Part shown: piece after piece, positions 10,070 through 18,370 of the stretch
How the letters are laid out: the number at the start of each line of letters is the position of its first letter
Position numbering within the stretch: position 1 is the stretch's first letter
Assembly (NCBI GenBank): GCA_027600665.1
Contig: JADGJL010000419.1
Location: 1-21,836, forward strand
From: Irineochytrium annulatum
Lineage: Eukaryota > Chytridiomycota > Chytridiomycetes > Chytridiales > Chytridiaceae
Direction of reading: 5' to 3'
DNA length: 21,836 nucleotides
The notes under the pieces: model-generated
Databases searched by the model: none
Told to the model about the DNA's origin: nothing
The model's input: the letters and a program-made list of their open reading frames with translations, nothing else
Position numbers and translations under genes: made by a program

Positions 10070-10544
10070 ACGGCGATGCCAGGAGTACTCATCAGCGTGT
10101 ACGCAACTGTGTCGAGTTGCCCGCGGCTAGCCCATTGCCATGTCGTTCCCAAAACACGGTTCGCTACATCGAGCTCGTGGATGTGGAATTATCGGCCCCA
10201 GTGGATGATCGTCGGGAAACGTCTGAGATTTAGCAACGGGTATCTCGCACAAGATACTTCTTTGCGATTACCAGATAAACCGCAATTGAAGGCCGAAAAG
10301 TGATAGAAGGTAGAATATAAACTTGAGGAAGTCCCGGTCAGTGGCCGCTTGTAGCAACGGCCCGTCCTTGATTCAAAATCGTCAGTCGCAAGCTTCACCG
10401 AAGGACCCGTGACGATCCGGTGCTTGGGGGCCTTAGCGGAATAGGCTCCGGGATAAATTTTTGGACACCGCCGTTTTGACTGCCGAAGCTGCAAGTGGGA
10501 GGTAAGCTTCAGCAGCCTTCAGGGGCCGGACGATGACGAGTGCG
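10070..10544. other. 5' flank of secreted paralogue 2; no gene seen
   Basis: Beyond the paired TGATCA element I see no exon, RNA gene or repeat here. The open frames lack splice partners and family features. Confidence 0.4.
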
Positions 10545-10663
10545 ACGCGCAGGACAGCCAGCACCTTCCGGCGAACAACATCGTTCGCCCTGACCCGCCG
10601 GACGTACGTGGAGGGGGTGGAGGGGTGAACTAAATGACGACGGCAGCCCCGCAGATTTACGCG
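10545..10663 (-). pseudogene. Decayed first exon and promoter motif of a cyclase-like paralogue
   Basis: On the minus strand this segment reads STYVRRVRANDVVRRKVL, against STYVRRVSADAALRRKVL in exon 1 of the cyclase-like gene. The similarity also holds at DNA level (e.g. ACGTACGTCCGGCG(G/C)GTCAG). About 50 bp further upstream it shares the promoter motif CGCGTAAATCTG (10652-10663). The similarity ends before the exon-1 splice donor, and no following cyclase exon (VDISGY, GDAV) is found downstream. It is therefore a remnant of a duplicated gene 5' end. Confidence 0.5.
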
Positions 10664-11753
10664 AGAATTTCCTTCCAAACGGGCCATCCCGCGCTTGTCT
10701 CCACTACCCGATGCAAGCTTGTGAGCCTTCTGCTTTGTGTGATCAGGACTGACAAGGCCGTAGTGCGCGGATGCCAACGCATGGGACTTTAACTTCGTAT
10801 TGTACTGTGAGGGCATATCTGAGTCCTTCCGCGTACGCGTATGAAAAGGAATTACGAACAATCGTCTGAGTATGTTCATCATAACAGCAGTGTGAAAGGC
10901 ATGCTTGCGTGCTGGAGTAGGTCAACCAGGACTCTTTGAGGCTCCTACGGTCCCTCGACCCTCACTCCCCTCTTCTCCTTCTTCGCCACTGAACCATTAC
11001 ATCTTCGCCTCGAATGGCTTTTTCTTGGTATGCAATCCCCTCGCTACCAATTTCCCTCTCTCCCCTCCATCCGCCTTCTGGTATATAGAACAACTAGTAA
11101 AGTCCATAGTTCTGGCGTGATGCCCGACCTCGCAGACGACCTCAAGGACATCCCCTATCTTCGCGGCTCCGGAGTACGACACGCTCATGTCGGTCGAGAC
11201 ACCTGACCAACCGTCGAACGAGACTGTGAGGATGGCAAGCGACGTGAAGACGTCGACTATCGTTGCGCTATTGTGTGGGGATGGAGATGGGTTAGTCTGG
11301 TCGCTTGATGAAATATTGCCAAATCGTCCAATCCCGTTAATATTAGCACATCATCCCATCCCTCCATTGACATCCGTCCCGTCCTTAATCAGTAGCGTTA
11401 TGTCGCATCCTTAAAAATGCTAATCCCATTCCACCCCTTTGCTATTTAAATCCTATTGCTTCTATCAAATACATATTAACTTACAGGCAGCCACCATGTA
11501 TAAAGTTCCGCCCGTTCGTGTGCTCCTCTTTCACCGTGAACTCCCATACCGCTGTTAATATCACCCTGGTTCAGTATGATCCCGGCCTTGCACCTATTAT
11601 CAAACAACATAAACGATACATACCCCGTCCAACGTCCACATCCGTCACCCTCGCACACTGCAGGAAGTCTGAATCCCACTTCCTCTGTATGGCCGGAATC
11701 ACTTTAGTATCACACCCCCGGTTCAGGAGCGATCACGAAAAGAAAGGCGGCAT
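10664..11753. other. Intergenic; no supported gene
   Basis: About 1.1 kb with only short open frames on both strands. The stretch 11120-11290 is GC-rich and slightly coding-like (frame containing PEYDTLMSVETPDQPSNETV). It has no convincing start, splice partners or known family, so I do not call a gene. Confidence 0.35.
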
Positions 11754-11864
11754 TCACGAGACCTTTCCCCCCGCGGCGGCGTTCATGGCGCTCCAGAGCG
11801 TCCGCATGTTGGCAATCCGGCCCTCGCGGGTAGGGATGTCGCTGAAGGGCTGGACGTCGGCCAT
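11754..11864 (-). CDS. Possible small protein or first exon, 36 codons
   Basis: An ATG in good context (CCATCATGG) opens a 36-residue frame, MADVQPFSDIPTREGRIANM..., ending GGKVS. Its third positions are GC-rich, unlike the flanks. It could be a complete micropeptide. It could also be a first exon: a weak donor (AAG-GTCTCG) and an acceptor with an ACTAA branch site near 11700 would splice into a frame starting RKWDSDFLQ, but that reading is uncertain. I recognise no family. It lies ~390 bp beyond the 3' end of secreted paralogue 3, on the same strand. Confidence 0.3.
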   Translation of the reverse strand: MADVQPFSDIPTREGRIANMRTLWSAMNAAAGGKVS

Positions 11865-12255
11865 GATGGATGATGGGAATGTGAGTGAAAGCGTGAAATG
11901 GTTCAGCCGAACACACGCACAAGCCGCACTCGGGATTACAAGCCGCCGGGCTCACGTGTTGTGTCGCTACATGTACAACCCATGATTCGGACCCTCCTGC
12001 CCGATATCTGCGGCGTAATGTTTTCACGGTGTTGCGACAACGATAGCAACTTCCCTCCACTTCAGTGTAGAGGAACACAGACGAGAACAACATCTTGATG
12101 ATTTTTGGGATAAGAGAGGAACAGTTTTATTTCGCTGACTTTGGGAACACCCCATCCCCGGGAACACCATCCAGCAACCCGCGGCCTTACTAAAGGCTGC
12201 ATTTTCAACGCAGATGAAAGAAGAAGAAAGAGGAGATCAACCAAAGCACTAAAGA
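11865..12255. other. Intergenic; no gene seen
   Basis: This is spacer between the possible small ORF and the stop of secreted paralogue 3. It has a local direct repeat GGGAACACC (near 12140-12170) and nothing else that I can support. Confidence 0.4.
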
Positions 12256-13140
12256 TTATCCATCATTGTTGTGGCGCACCTTTATGTGCCTGCGCCTCCT
12301 CCACCGGTCGCTAAAATGCCTCACATCATCTTTTACCTTCCTCCCGGCCGTCCCCTGCTGCCCCTTGTAGAACGACTTTTTGTAAGACAAGTCCACGGCC
12401 GGCGTCAGCACCTTGGGCGCCATCTCCATGACCTTCTCCTTCCCCTGGTCCTTCTGGTCATTGCAGTCCTCCTTTTTGCCTGTCGTGACTGGCGCCTGCA
12501 GGGGGCCGCCGCCGGAGACGACGGGCATCGTGGCCTTGCGATAGTATGTGCTGCCGTAGGCCACCTGCTTGCCAGAACGGAGGAACGAGCGCTCGCGGTG
12601 GCGGAGGAAGCGACGGCGGCGGTGGCGGGAGCGGAGGGACTTGCGGTAGTGGAACCTGTTGTGGTGACGATGGTGGCCGTGGTGGTGCGATCCCGCGACC
12701 TCGGCCTCAGGCTCCACGTCCGCGACGCCGGCGTCCTCCTCACCGGGCGTGACGGCCGACTCCTCGGCCTCTGGCGCGTCCTGGGCGTCACCCTCCTCGT
12801 CCTCGGGGGCCTGCGCCTCCATCGCGCCGTCAGGAGCATGCTGAGCGTCATCCTCTCGCTCGGAAGTCTGGGCATCCATCGCGCCAGCGGGGCCGGGGAA
12901 GTCCATCTCGCCGTCCTCGACCTGAGCGGGGTTGCCGTAGCCCTCGATCTCGCCGGGTGCCTGGGCCTCGTACGCGTCGGGCTGGTCGTCGCGGGCCGCG
13001 GCGGTCATGGCACCGTTGTTGTTGGCGCCAGCGGCGGAGGTGGCGGGGACGGCCATGTCAGAAAAGGCTGAGAGCGGGAGGGCCGAGATCATGGTGGTGA
13101 GGCCGAGGAGAGTGGAGGCGAGGAGGAAGTTGATGCGCAT
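12256..13140 (-). CDS. Secreted His/Arg-rich protein, paralogue 3 (294 aa, single exon)
   Basis: An uninterrupted frame from ATG 13140 to the stop at 12256. The signal peptide (MRINFLLASTLLGLT, cleaved near ISA-LP) matches paralogues 1 and 2. The acidic pro-region contains EAQAPEDEEGDAQDAPE (108-124), shared with both. The histidine cluster is interrupted (SHHHGHHRHHNRFHYRK, 151-167), followed by SLRSRHRRRRFLRHRER, the Tyr motif YGSTYYRKAT and, after a longer Lys/Asp-rich linker, DLSYKKSFYKGQQGT and RRRRHIKVRH. The intron of the other two copies is absent; a 46-residue linker (204-249) stands there. The dibasic site before the His block is not conserved. A GC-rich frame runs on the opposite strand but is a shadow. 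The function is unknown. Confidence 0.87.
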   Translation of the reverse strand: MRINFLLASTLLGLTTMISALPLSAFSDMAVPATSAAGANNNGAMTAAARDDQPDAYEAQAPGEIEGYGNPAQVEDGEMDFPGPAGAMDAQTSEREDDAQHAPDGAMEAQAPEDEEGDAQDAPEAEESAVTPGEEDAGVADVEPEAEVAGSHHHGHHRHHNRFHYRKSLRSRHRRRRFLRHRERSFLRSGKQVAYGSTYYRKATMPVVSGGGPLQAPVTTGKKEDCNDQKDQGKEKVMEMAPKVLTPAVDLSYKKSFYKGQQGTAGRKVKDDVRHFSDRWRRRRHIKVRHNNDG

Positions 13141-13222
13141 TGAGGCGGTTGTGCAGGAGGAGAGGAGGAGACGAGGTTAGGAGGTGAGCAGGTTGACGAG
13201 GTCTTCGTCCTCGACCGGTCGG

Positions 13223-13228
13223 TTTTAA
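13223..13228 (-). promoter_or_regulatory. TATA-like box of secreted paralogue 3
   Basis: TTAAAA on the minus strand lies ~83-88 bp upstream of the ATG, in the context GTCCTTAAAACCG that resembles the TATA region of paralogue 2. The paired TGATCA element of paralogues 1 and 2 is not found here. Confidence 0.35.
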
Positions 13229-13276
13229 GGACGGCAGGTAAGCTCCGGCGTCATCAGCATTCTGTGAATCAGGACG

Positions 13277-13315
13277 CGTGCCGGCACCAAGTAGACTCCC
13301 CATCAGTCGATTCCA
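13277..13315. repeat. 39-bp upstream segment duplicated at 15196-15234
   Basis: CGTGCCGGCACCAAGTAGAC and what follows match 15196-15234 over 39 bp with three mismatches. The two copies lie upstream of paralogue 3 and of the decayed fourth copy, so they mark the outer part of one duplication unit. Confidence 0.65.
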
Positions 13316-13636
13316 TCAGCTTTGGAGAGCGAGTGGCGGCAACATCCTCTCCCGTCCAACGACGAAGCCCTTGCGCGCCTGCGACTATCTCCTGGCTCCA
13401 ACGCAGCCATGGCGACGTCGACACAGGCGATGATGGCGGTAGATTTCATCCCTAGCCATCCGCGTTCTTCCGGTGCTGCAGCGGGACATTATCCGGACTG
13501 CATTGTCTGCTTGTTCTACACTTGAGTGATCTGCAATAATTACGCGAGGATTAATGTTCATGTTGCTCCGATCGACTACTTGCATTTCTATCGCTGATGT
13601 ACACTACCAAAAAAAAAAAAAAGAGTTTGTCGTAAA
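13316..13636. other. Intergenic, ending in a 14-A run
   Basis: This is the 5' flank of paralogue 3 and the 3' flank of the GPI-type gene. A homopolymer of 14 A lies at 13609-13622, just past the stop of the minus-strand gene. No gene is seen. Confidence 0.45.
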
Positions 13637-14217
13637 CTAAAGAAGCACACCCCCCAGCGCCATTGCTACCACGATGGAAATCACGCCTCCCCATCCCAGC
13701 CCGCTACCCTCAATCGCGTCGCTCACGATCACATTGCCCAGCCCCGTGTTCACACCGCCAGCCGCATTAGGATTTGTAGGCACCTTCGGCGTGTTCAGAG
13801 CCACAGATGTCATCGGCGGCGGCGGTGGAGGCGGGGTCGGAAAACCTGGAATGTTAACCGGTGCCACAGGAGCCGATGGCACGGGATTCACGGGGTCGGC
13901 CGTTGGCGTGTTAATGGGCTTCTGGGAGGGTGGTACTTCGGAGGTCCATTGGGGGGGCAGCCACATCGTTGAACGGTCATCCTGCTTCATGCGGAAAGAC
14001 GTTAGTTTAAATGGGAAAAAAAAATGTGTTATCGGCTTACCGTCGTGCCGGTGGTTGATGAGCGGGGTGACGCGTCGTTCGTCACGGAGGGGACGACGGA
14101 AGATGTTGTCATAGTCATTGGCGAAACGGCGGTTCCAGAGTCGGGCAGCGCGAGCGACGGCAGCGCAACGACGGCCATGAGGCGCGTCGCGGCCAGGACG
14201 GCGATGGCGAACCGCAT
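13637..14217 (-). CDS. Secreted Pro/Thr/Ser-rich protein, probably GPI-anchored (173 aa, 2 exons)
   Basis: Exons are complement(14041..14217) and complement(13637..13981), joined by a 59-bp phase-0 intron (ACG-GTAAGC ... AAGCAG-GAT). The N-terminus (MRFAIAVLAATRLMAVVALP) is a signal peptide. The middle is Thr/Ser-rich, then Pro-rich with a poly-Pro run (TPPPPPPPMTS), typical of wall or surface proteins open to O-mannosylation. The C-terminus is small residues (EGSGLGWGG) followed by a hydrophobic tail (VISIVVAMALGGVLL) and stop, which matches a GPI-attachment signal. A longer unspliced frame upstream lacks any signal peptide, so the spliced model is preferred. I infer a cell-surface location; the specific function is unknown. 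It lies among the secreted His/Arg-rich genes on the same strand but is not a member of that family. Confidence 0.75.
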
Positions 14218-14959
14218 GGTGCGGAAAACGATTGCATGTTGAATGCCGGTTCAGTGCACCTTGAGGGCTTATCAGCGTTGGGCGTTCACAATCACCATTT
14301 GCGCTTGGCTGGCCATGGACACGGAGGCTGCGGCTTACATCGGCCGGCGACGACGAGAGTGTGGTGGGGTGGGGTGGCCCGACCCTTCCTCTTCTGTATG
14401 CACCACCAACATCATCCCCGCCGAACTCCGGGGGACGTGCGCTGGAACCCGCCAAGCTTTCCAGGCTCACAACCCTCACGCGGGCGATGCGGGTAAGTTG
14501 CTGGGCCGCCTCGACGGCCCGGCGGATCCGGCCGTGCTCAAGAACCCCAGGCTGATCCCCGATCTCCCGCTGCCCTGTTTTTCTCCTCTTCTCCAACGAA
14601 AGCTTGGGGCCACGAGCGCACTGGTGCGGGCCAGAGGGACTGACGACCATATGCGCTGTCGCCGCCATCTTATGTGCGGACGATGATGAGCGCTGCTCGG
14701 GACCGTCTTCCATCTGGCCAACCAACCCCAGGCGAACAGCGCACGTCTACACGACGCTGCCAAGAAAGACTTGATCCAGCAGGGGCACGGTGGGTCTCCT
14801 GTCCATTAACACGGCGACGCGATTGGGAACGCGGCCTACATATAAATAACGACATGCCAGAACGGCGTCGGACCCCAAGCCGGCCATCACGGGCGGCTCA
14901 TCAACGTCTTCGTGAGATCATGGCGGGCCTCGTGAGGTTTTGGGGGCTTTTGCGCTCCC
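14218..14959. other. GC-rich intergenic; no supported gene
   Basis: About 740 bp between the GPI-type gene's ATG and the decayed fourth secreted copy. Several open frames on both strands result from high GC. None has a signal peptide, splice consensus or family motif that I can support. Confidence 0.4.
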
Positions 14960-15234
14960 GATGAGCGATGAACGGCTGTAGTGGAACCTGTTGTGGTGGC
15001 GGTGGTGGCCGTGGTGCGACTCCTCGACCTCGGCCTTGGGCTCCGCGTCCGCAAAACCGGCGTCCTCACCCGGCGTTACGATGAGGCGATTGCGTTGGAG
15101 GAGAGAGGTAAGGGAGCTCGTTGGTGAGGTCCTCGTCGTCCGTCGTTGACTACCAGATTTTGACGGCGGAAGGGAGGCTTGTTCATCAGCGGTCCCGTGC
15201 CAGCACCATGTAGACTCGCCATCAGTCGATTCCA
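14960..15234 (-). pseudogene. Decayed fourth copy of the secreted His/Arg-rich family
   Basis: On the minus strand a frame reads VTPGEDAGFADAEPKAEVE, then SHHGHHRHHNRFHY, matching paralogue 3 from residue 130 to the RFHY motif. It then breaks: the Arg-rich block and the C-terminus are gone. Upstream, the DNA matches the 5' leader of paralogue 3 up to CGCCTCA just before its ATG, and the outer flank (15196-15234) matches 13277-13315. Near 15080 the leader joins straight to codon 130, so a deletion of ~387 bp removed the start codon, signal peptide and pro-region. It cannot make a secreted protein. Confidence 0.75.
15196..15234. repeat. 39-bp segment duplicated from 13277-13315
   Basis: Second copy of the segment upstream of paralogue 3 (three mismatches in 39 bp), marking the upstream limit of the decayed fourth copy's homology. 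Confidence 0.65.
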
Positions 15235-15522
15235 CAGAGAACGAGCCAAATTGAGTGGGCTCCCACCAACGACTTCCACGCCTTGACGACCGCGTCCGCG
15301 CTGCAAATACCTTACAATCAGTACAGTCCTGTAGAGGTGATGCGGGGTGCTCACTTCCGTGTTCAGCTTACGGAACTGCTTGCTGATCAGAAAGAGCTGT
15401 TTTCAATATTCCAGCGTAGACCATAACCTCTACATCAACAGGGAGAAATTGAGACATGTTAATAAATGCTATAATGTATGTGCAATACTAAGCTGTTTAA
15501 CCAACGCCCTCCTCTATCCTAA
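15235..15522. other. Intergenic; no gene seen
   Basis: AT-richer spacer between the decayed fourth copy and the stop of the glycosyltransferase gene; it probably includes that gene's 3' UTR. Confidence 0.45.
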
Positions 15523-17973
15523 TCAAAATGTCAAGAAGGGCAATCCAGTCACCTCCCTCTTCTCGAAGATGCTTCGACTAAAGCTTGAATAGAAATTACC
15601 AACGAACATGGCAACCCGGGAGCACAACTCCACGTCCAGCAGCGCCGCATCGCTCGCGTCCAGCGCCTGCTCCGCTCCCAACCCCAACGCCCCGACACCA
15701 CCTCCCACGGCCCCGATCTCCCCAAACAGGTCCTCAAAGTATACCACCTTGTACTTTCCCTTAACGCCCTGCATCTCCTTCCTGAACCCGCCCAGGTTCG
15801 TTGACACGTACACCGTCATCGGCATCCCCTCCTTGATCCTCAACACCGAGTTGCCGCTCCACGCGTCATCGATCGCCGCGATCACGGCCTCGTCCGACGG
15901 GTAGCAGTGCGCCCGCAACTCCTCGTCCTTAATGTGCTTGCACTTGTTCCAGTAGTCCCCGCGCCTCACGTGCACAGCCAACACTGGCGCCCCGGTCGGG
16001 CTCAGCCGACGCAGGGCCGTGCCCAGCCGGCGTTCCAGCCGGGGCGCGAGCGTCAAAGCCTTGACGGTCGCGCGGTAGACGTCGTCGTCCATGTAGCTCA
16101 CGTACGACGTTAGAGGATATGGCTGGGTTCGGCCAAAGCCGTAGAGCCAGAACGCGGCGCCGATCGCGATCGCGTCGCGGTCGTCGTCACCCCAAAGTCG
16201 AAGGACCTCGCGGTTTGTGAGCTGGGACAGCTTCGGGGATTGGGTGTCGATGCTGGTGACGTTGAAGCCGAGGAGCGACTCGTAGTAATCTGTCAACTGC
16301 CTTGCGGAAGTTGCTTTTGCGACGGGGTTTAGGGACACTTGGTCGAGGGTGAAAGTACGGTCAGGCGCCGTGAAGGCCCGAAGGTTCTCGGAGGTGATGT
16401 GGGAGCAGGGGAGGGAATGAAGGCTGACGCTGTCGAAGTATGTCTCGACCGGCCGCCAAGTAAAGTCGTCGATGGCGAAGGAGAAGTCCCATGAATCGTC
16501 CTGTTGCTGTGTCCGATGCCCCACCGGTGGGAGGACGAGGGTGCGGTTCAGAATGGAGGCCACGGCGCAGGCGCAGCGGAGTCCGATAAGCTGGTTGTTA
16601 ATCTGTTCCCAGGGCATGTACATGAAGTACTTTGCCCGGCGGCCGTCTGCCGCGCTCTTTGCAAGTTCGAGCAAGCGCGGGACGGACTTGCCGGACAGCC
16701 GCGGGATGCCGTGGGGTTCGATGTAGCTATACAGGTACCGGACGCCGATATATGCCGCCAGGTGCTCGATGACCCGGTCGCGCGGGTTCTGCCTCGTCAG
16801 CTCAATGATGGTGGACCCCCGCTCGAGATAGAAGACATACTCGAGGTCCGTGAACACCAGTCCGACGAGGACGTTACACCGCTGCAAAACCAAGGCCTTC
16901 TGCCTGCGTCCGAGACCCCTCCTCTCCTCCGCCGTGATCACCCGTGTGTGCCGGACCGTGAACGTCGCCCTCATGGCCGCGACGACCTCTTCGTTGAACT
17001 TGGCCCACTCGTCTCCCTCTGCTTCAACGTAGCAGGCTCTGGTAACCTGGTCGCCGCCCGTCACGAGAGGCTGCACATCTGGCAGGGCGACGGTACTTAA
17101 AAGAGACTTGACCATTGAAAGTGAGCTGACCCTCTGATCCCGATACCGCCCGGTGAAGGCATAATGGATCCCGACGAGCGCCTGTGTGAAAACACACCCC
17201 TCCTCCTCGCACGCCGAAAGGTCGACCACCTCCCCCCAGTCCGCATCTCCAAAGATGTTCGCGAGTGTCTGAATGCTCGACGCCCGATCGCTCTGCCGCA
17301 TCGCCAGGGCCTGAATCCAGTCCTTTCCTTGAATAAGCTCGTCCTCCACCAGCTTCTCCCTCGTCCAGATCATCCCCGCCGCGATCTGCAACCCCCGCAC
17401 GGTCGACGCGTCGTCCTCGACGTCGAACACCGATACCGTCCCGTTCACCCTCCGCAAACCCTGTGGTAGGCCCCACCCGTCCCTCCTGCCAACCGCCACG
17501 CTCATCCACGAGCTCGACAGCGATGGCGCGTCCAGACTCGCTTGAACCCTCACCACCGACGAACCCCTGTTCATCCCCAACCCTGTGTCGGTCAGGAACC
17601 AGAACCGCCCCTCAGCGTACACCAAGTCCCTGATTAGACACAGGCCCTGATCGCACTGGAACTCTCCCTCACGGCCCAGGGACATCGGGTCCAGCCCGAC
17701 CCAGATCTCCATCGGCAGGCCCTCCCGCCAAAACCTTCCCATCCCCATCCCTCCGCGATTCCGTCGTGTGGTCCCGTCACCGTCATCCTCGTCAGATTCG
17801 TCCTGAATCGACGCCGGGTTGAAGGACGGCGGCTGCTTCCGCCTGCCCCAATAGGCCGATCTGGGGATAACGCTCGTCCGGATGGCGTGGTTGACCAGAA
17901 GGAGGAGGGAGACGAGGGCAACGACCAGGGCAATCAGGCGGCGCGAGGGACGGTGGCATTTGGCTCCTCGCAT
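15523..17973 (-). CDS. Type II membrane glycosyltransferase, GDP-fucose O-fucosyltransferase family, with GT61-like N-terminal region (816 aa)
   Basis: A single uninterrupted exon. Residues ~12-30 are a hydrophobic signal anchor after a basic N-terminus, so a Golgi/ER type II orientation is likely. The C-terminal half matches the O-fucosyltransferase family (PF10250-type): FMYMPWEQINNQLIGLRCA (450-468) with NRTLVLPP (477-483), HVRRGD (668-673) carrying the GDP-sugar-binding Arg, then VYVSTN and AMFVGNFYSSFSRSIF near the end. The family moves fucose from GDP-fucose to Ser/Thr or related acceptors. Residues ~340-415 resemble the end of GT61-type transferases (VLQRCNVLVG...YLERGSTIIEL), but the usual HGA motif is missing, so that part may be inactive. 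A Gly-rich insert lies near 745-760. The COX16 gene starts 397 bp away in the opposite direction. Confidence 0.8.
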   Translation of the reverse strand: MRGAKCHRPSRRLIALVVALVSLLLLVNHAIRTSVIPRSAYWGRRKQPPSFNPASIQDESDEDDGDGTTRRNRGGMGMGRFWREGLPMEIWVGLDPMSLGREGEFQCDQGLCLIRDLVYAEGRFWFLTDTGLGMNRGSSVVRVQASLDAPSLSSSWMSVAVGRRDGWGLPQGLRRVNGTVSVFDVEDDASTVRGLQIAAGMIWTREKLVEDELIQGKDWIQALAMRQSDRASSIQTLANIFGDADWGEVVDLSACEEEGCVFTQALVGIHYAFTGRYRDQRVSSLSMVKSLLSTVALPDVQPLVTGGDQVTRACYVEAEGDEWAKFNEEVVAAMRATFTVRHTRVITAEERRGLGRRQKALVLQRCNVLVGLVFTDLEYVFYLERGSTIIELTRQNPRDRVIEHLAAYIGVRYLYSYIEPHGIPRLSGKSVPRLLELAKSAADGRRAKYFMYMPWEQINNQLIGLRCACAVASILNRTLVLPPVGHRTQQQDDSWDFSFAIDDFTWRPVETYFDSVSLHSLPCSHITSENLRAFTAPDRTFTLDQVSLNPVAKATSARQLTDYYESLLGFNVTSIDTQSPKLSQLTNREVLRLWGDDDRDAIAIGAAFWLYGFGRTQPYPLTSYVSYMDDDVYRATVKALTLAPRLERRLGTALRRLSPTGAPVLAVHVRRGDYWNKCKHIKDEELRAHCYPSDEAVIAAIDDAWSGNSVLRIKEGMPMTVYVSTNLGGFRKEMQGVKGKYKVVYFEDLFGEIGAVGGGVGALGLGAEQALDASDAALLDVELCSRVAMFVGNFYSSFSRSIFEKREVTGLPFLTF

Positions 17974-18370
17974 CTGCCACGGGCCTCGCGGGGGGTGCCG
18001 CGGGTGATGGAAAGGGATTCCGTCGGGGTTGGGTTTGTTAGGGCCTCGATGTCAAAGTAGTTAAGTCAATGATCCCAATCCAACAAGAGCCACGCCGGGT
18101 TACTTCATCCACTCTAATCCCTACACCTCCAGCCCGAAGGGGTGTGAGGCCGAGCATGTAGTCTCGCAGATGAACTCTTACTGCAACTCGCTGGGGACAG
18201 CACTAATTGCTTGGCATCGCAGGTAAGGACATTTCTTCCAAAATATTCAAGTAAACGGGCGCACTTTCGACGTTCCAGATTGGACTCCAAAATGAAAGGA
18301 TGGACCAAGGTTGAAAGAAGTGGAGGTCGTCAAAGTCGAACAAGTCTCCATTTCCTCAGGGTTATCATAG
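17974..18370. other. Divergent promoter region between the glycosyltransferase gene and COX16
   Basis: 397 bp separate two start codons that point apart, so both promoters must lie here. I see no clear TATA box and no gene. Confidence 0.5.

Noticed and set aside
13637..14725. 362-codon unspliced minus-strand frame over the GPI-type gene
   Set aside because: Its upstream part has no family features or signal peptide. The spliced model starting at 14217 gives a clean signal peptide and consensus splice sites.
14476..14763. GC-rich frames on both strands between the GPI-type gene and the decayed copy
   Set aside because: They are Arg/Ala/Ser-rich without motifs, typical of accidental frames in high-GC DNA.
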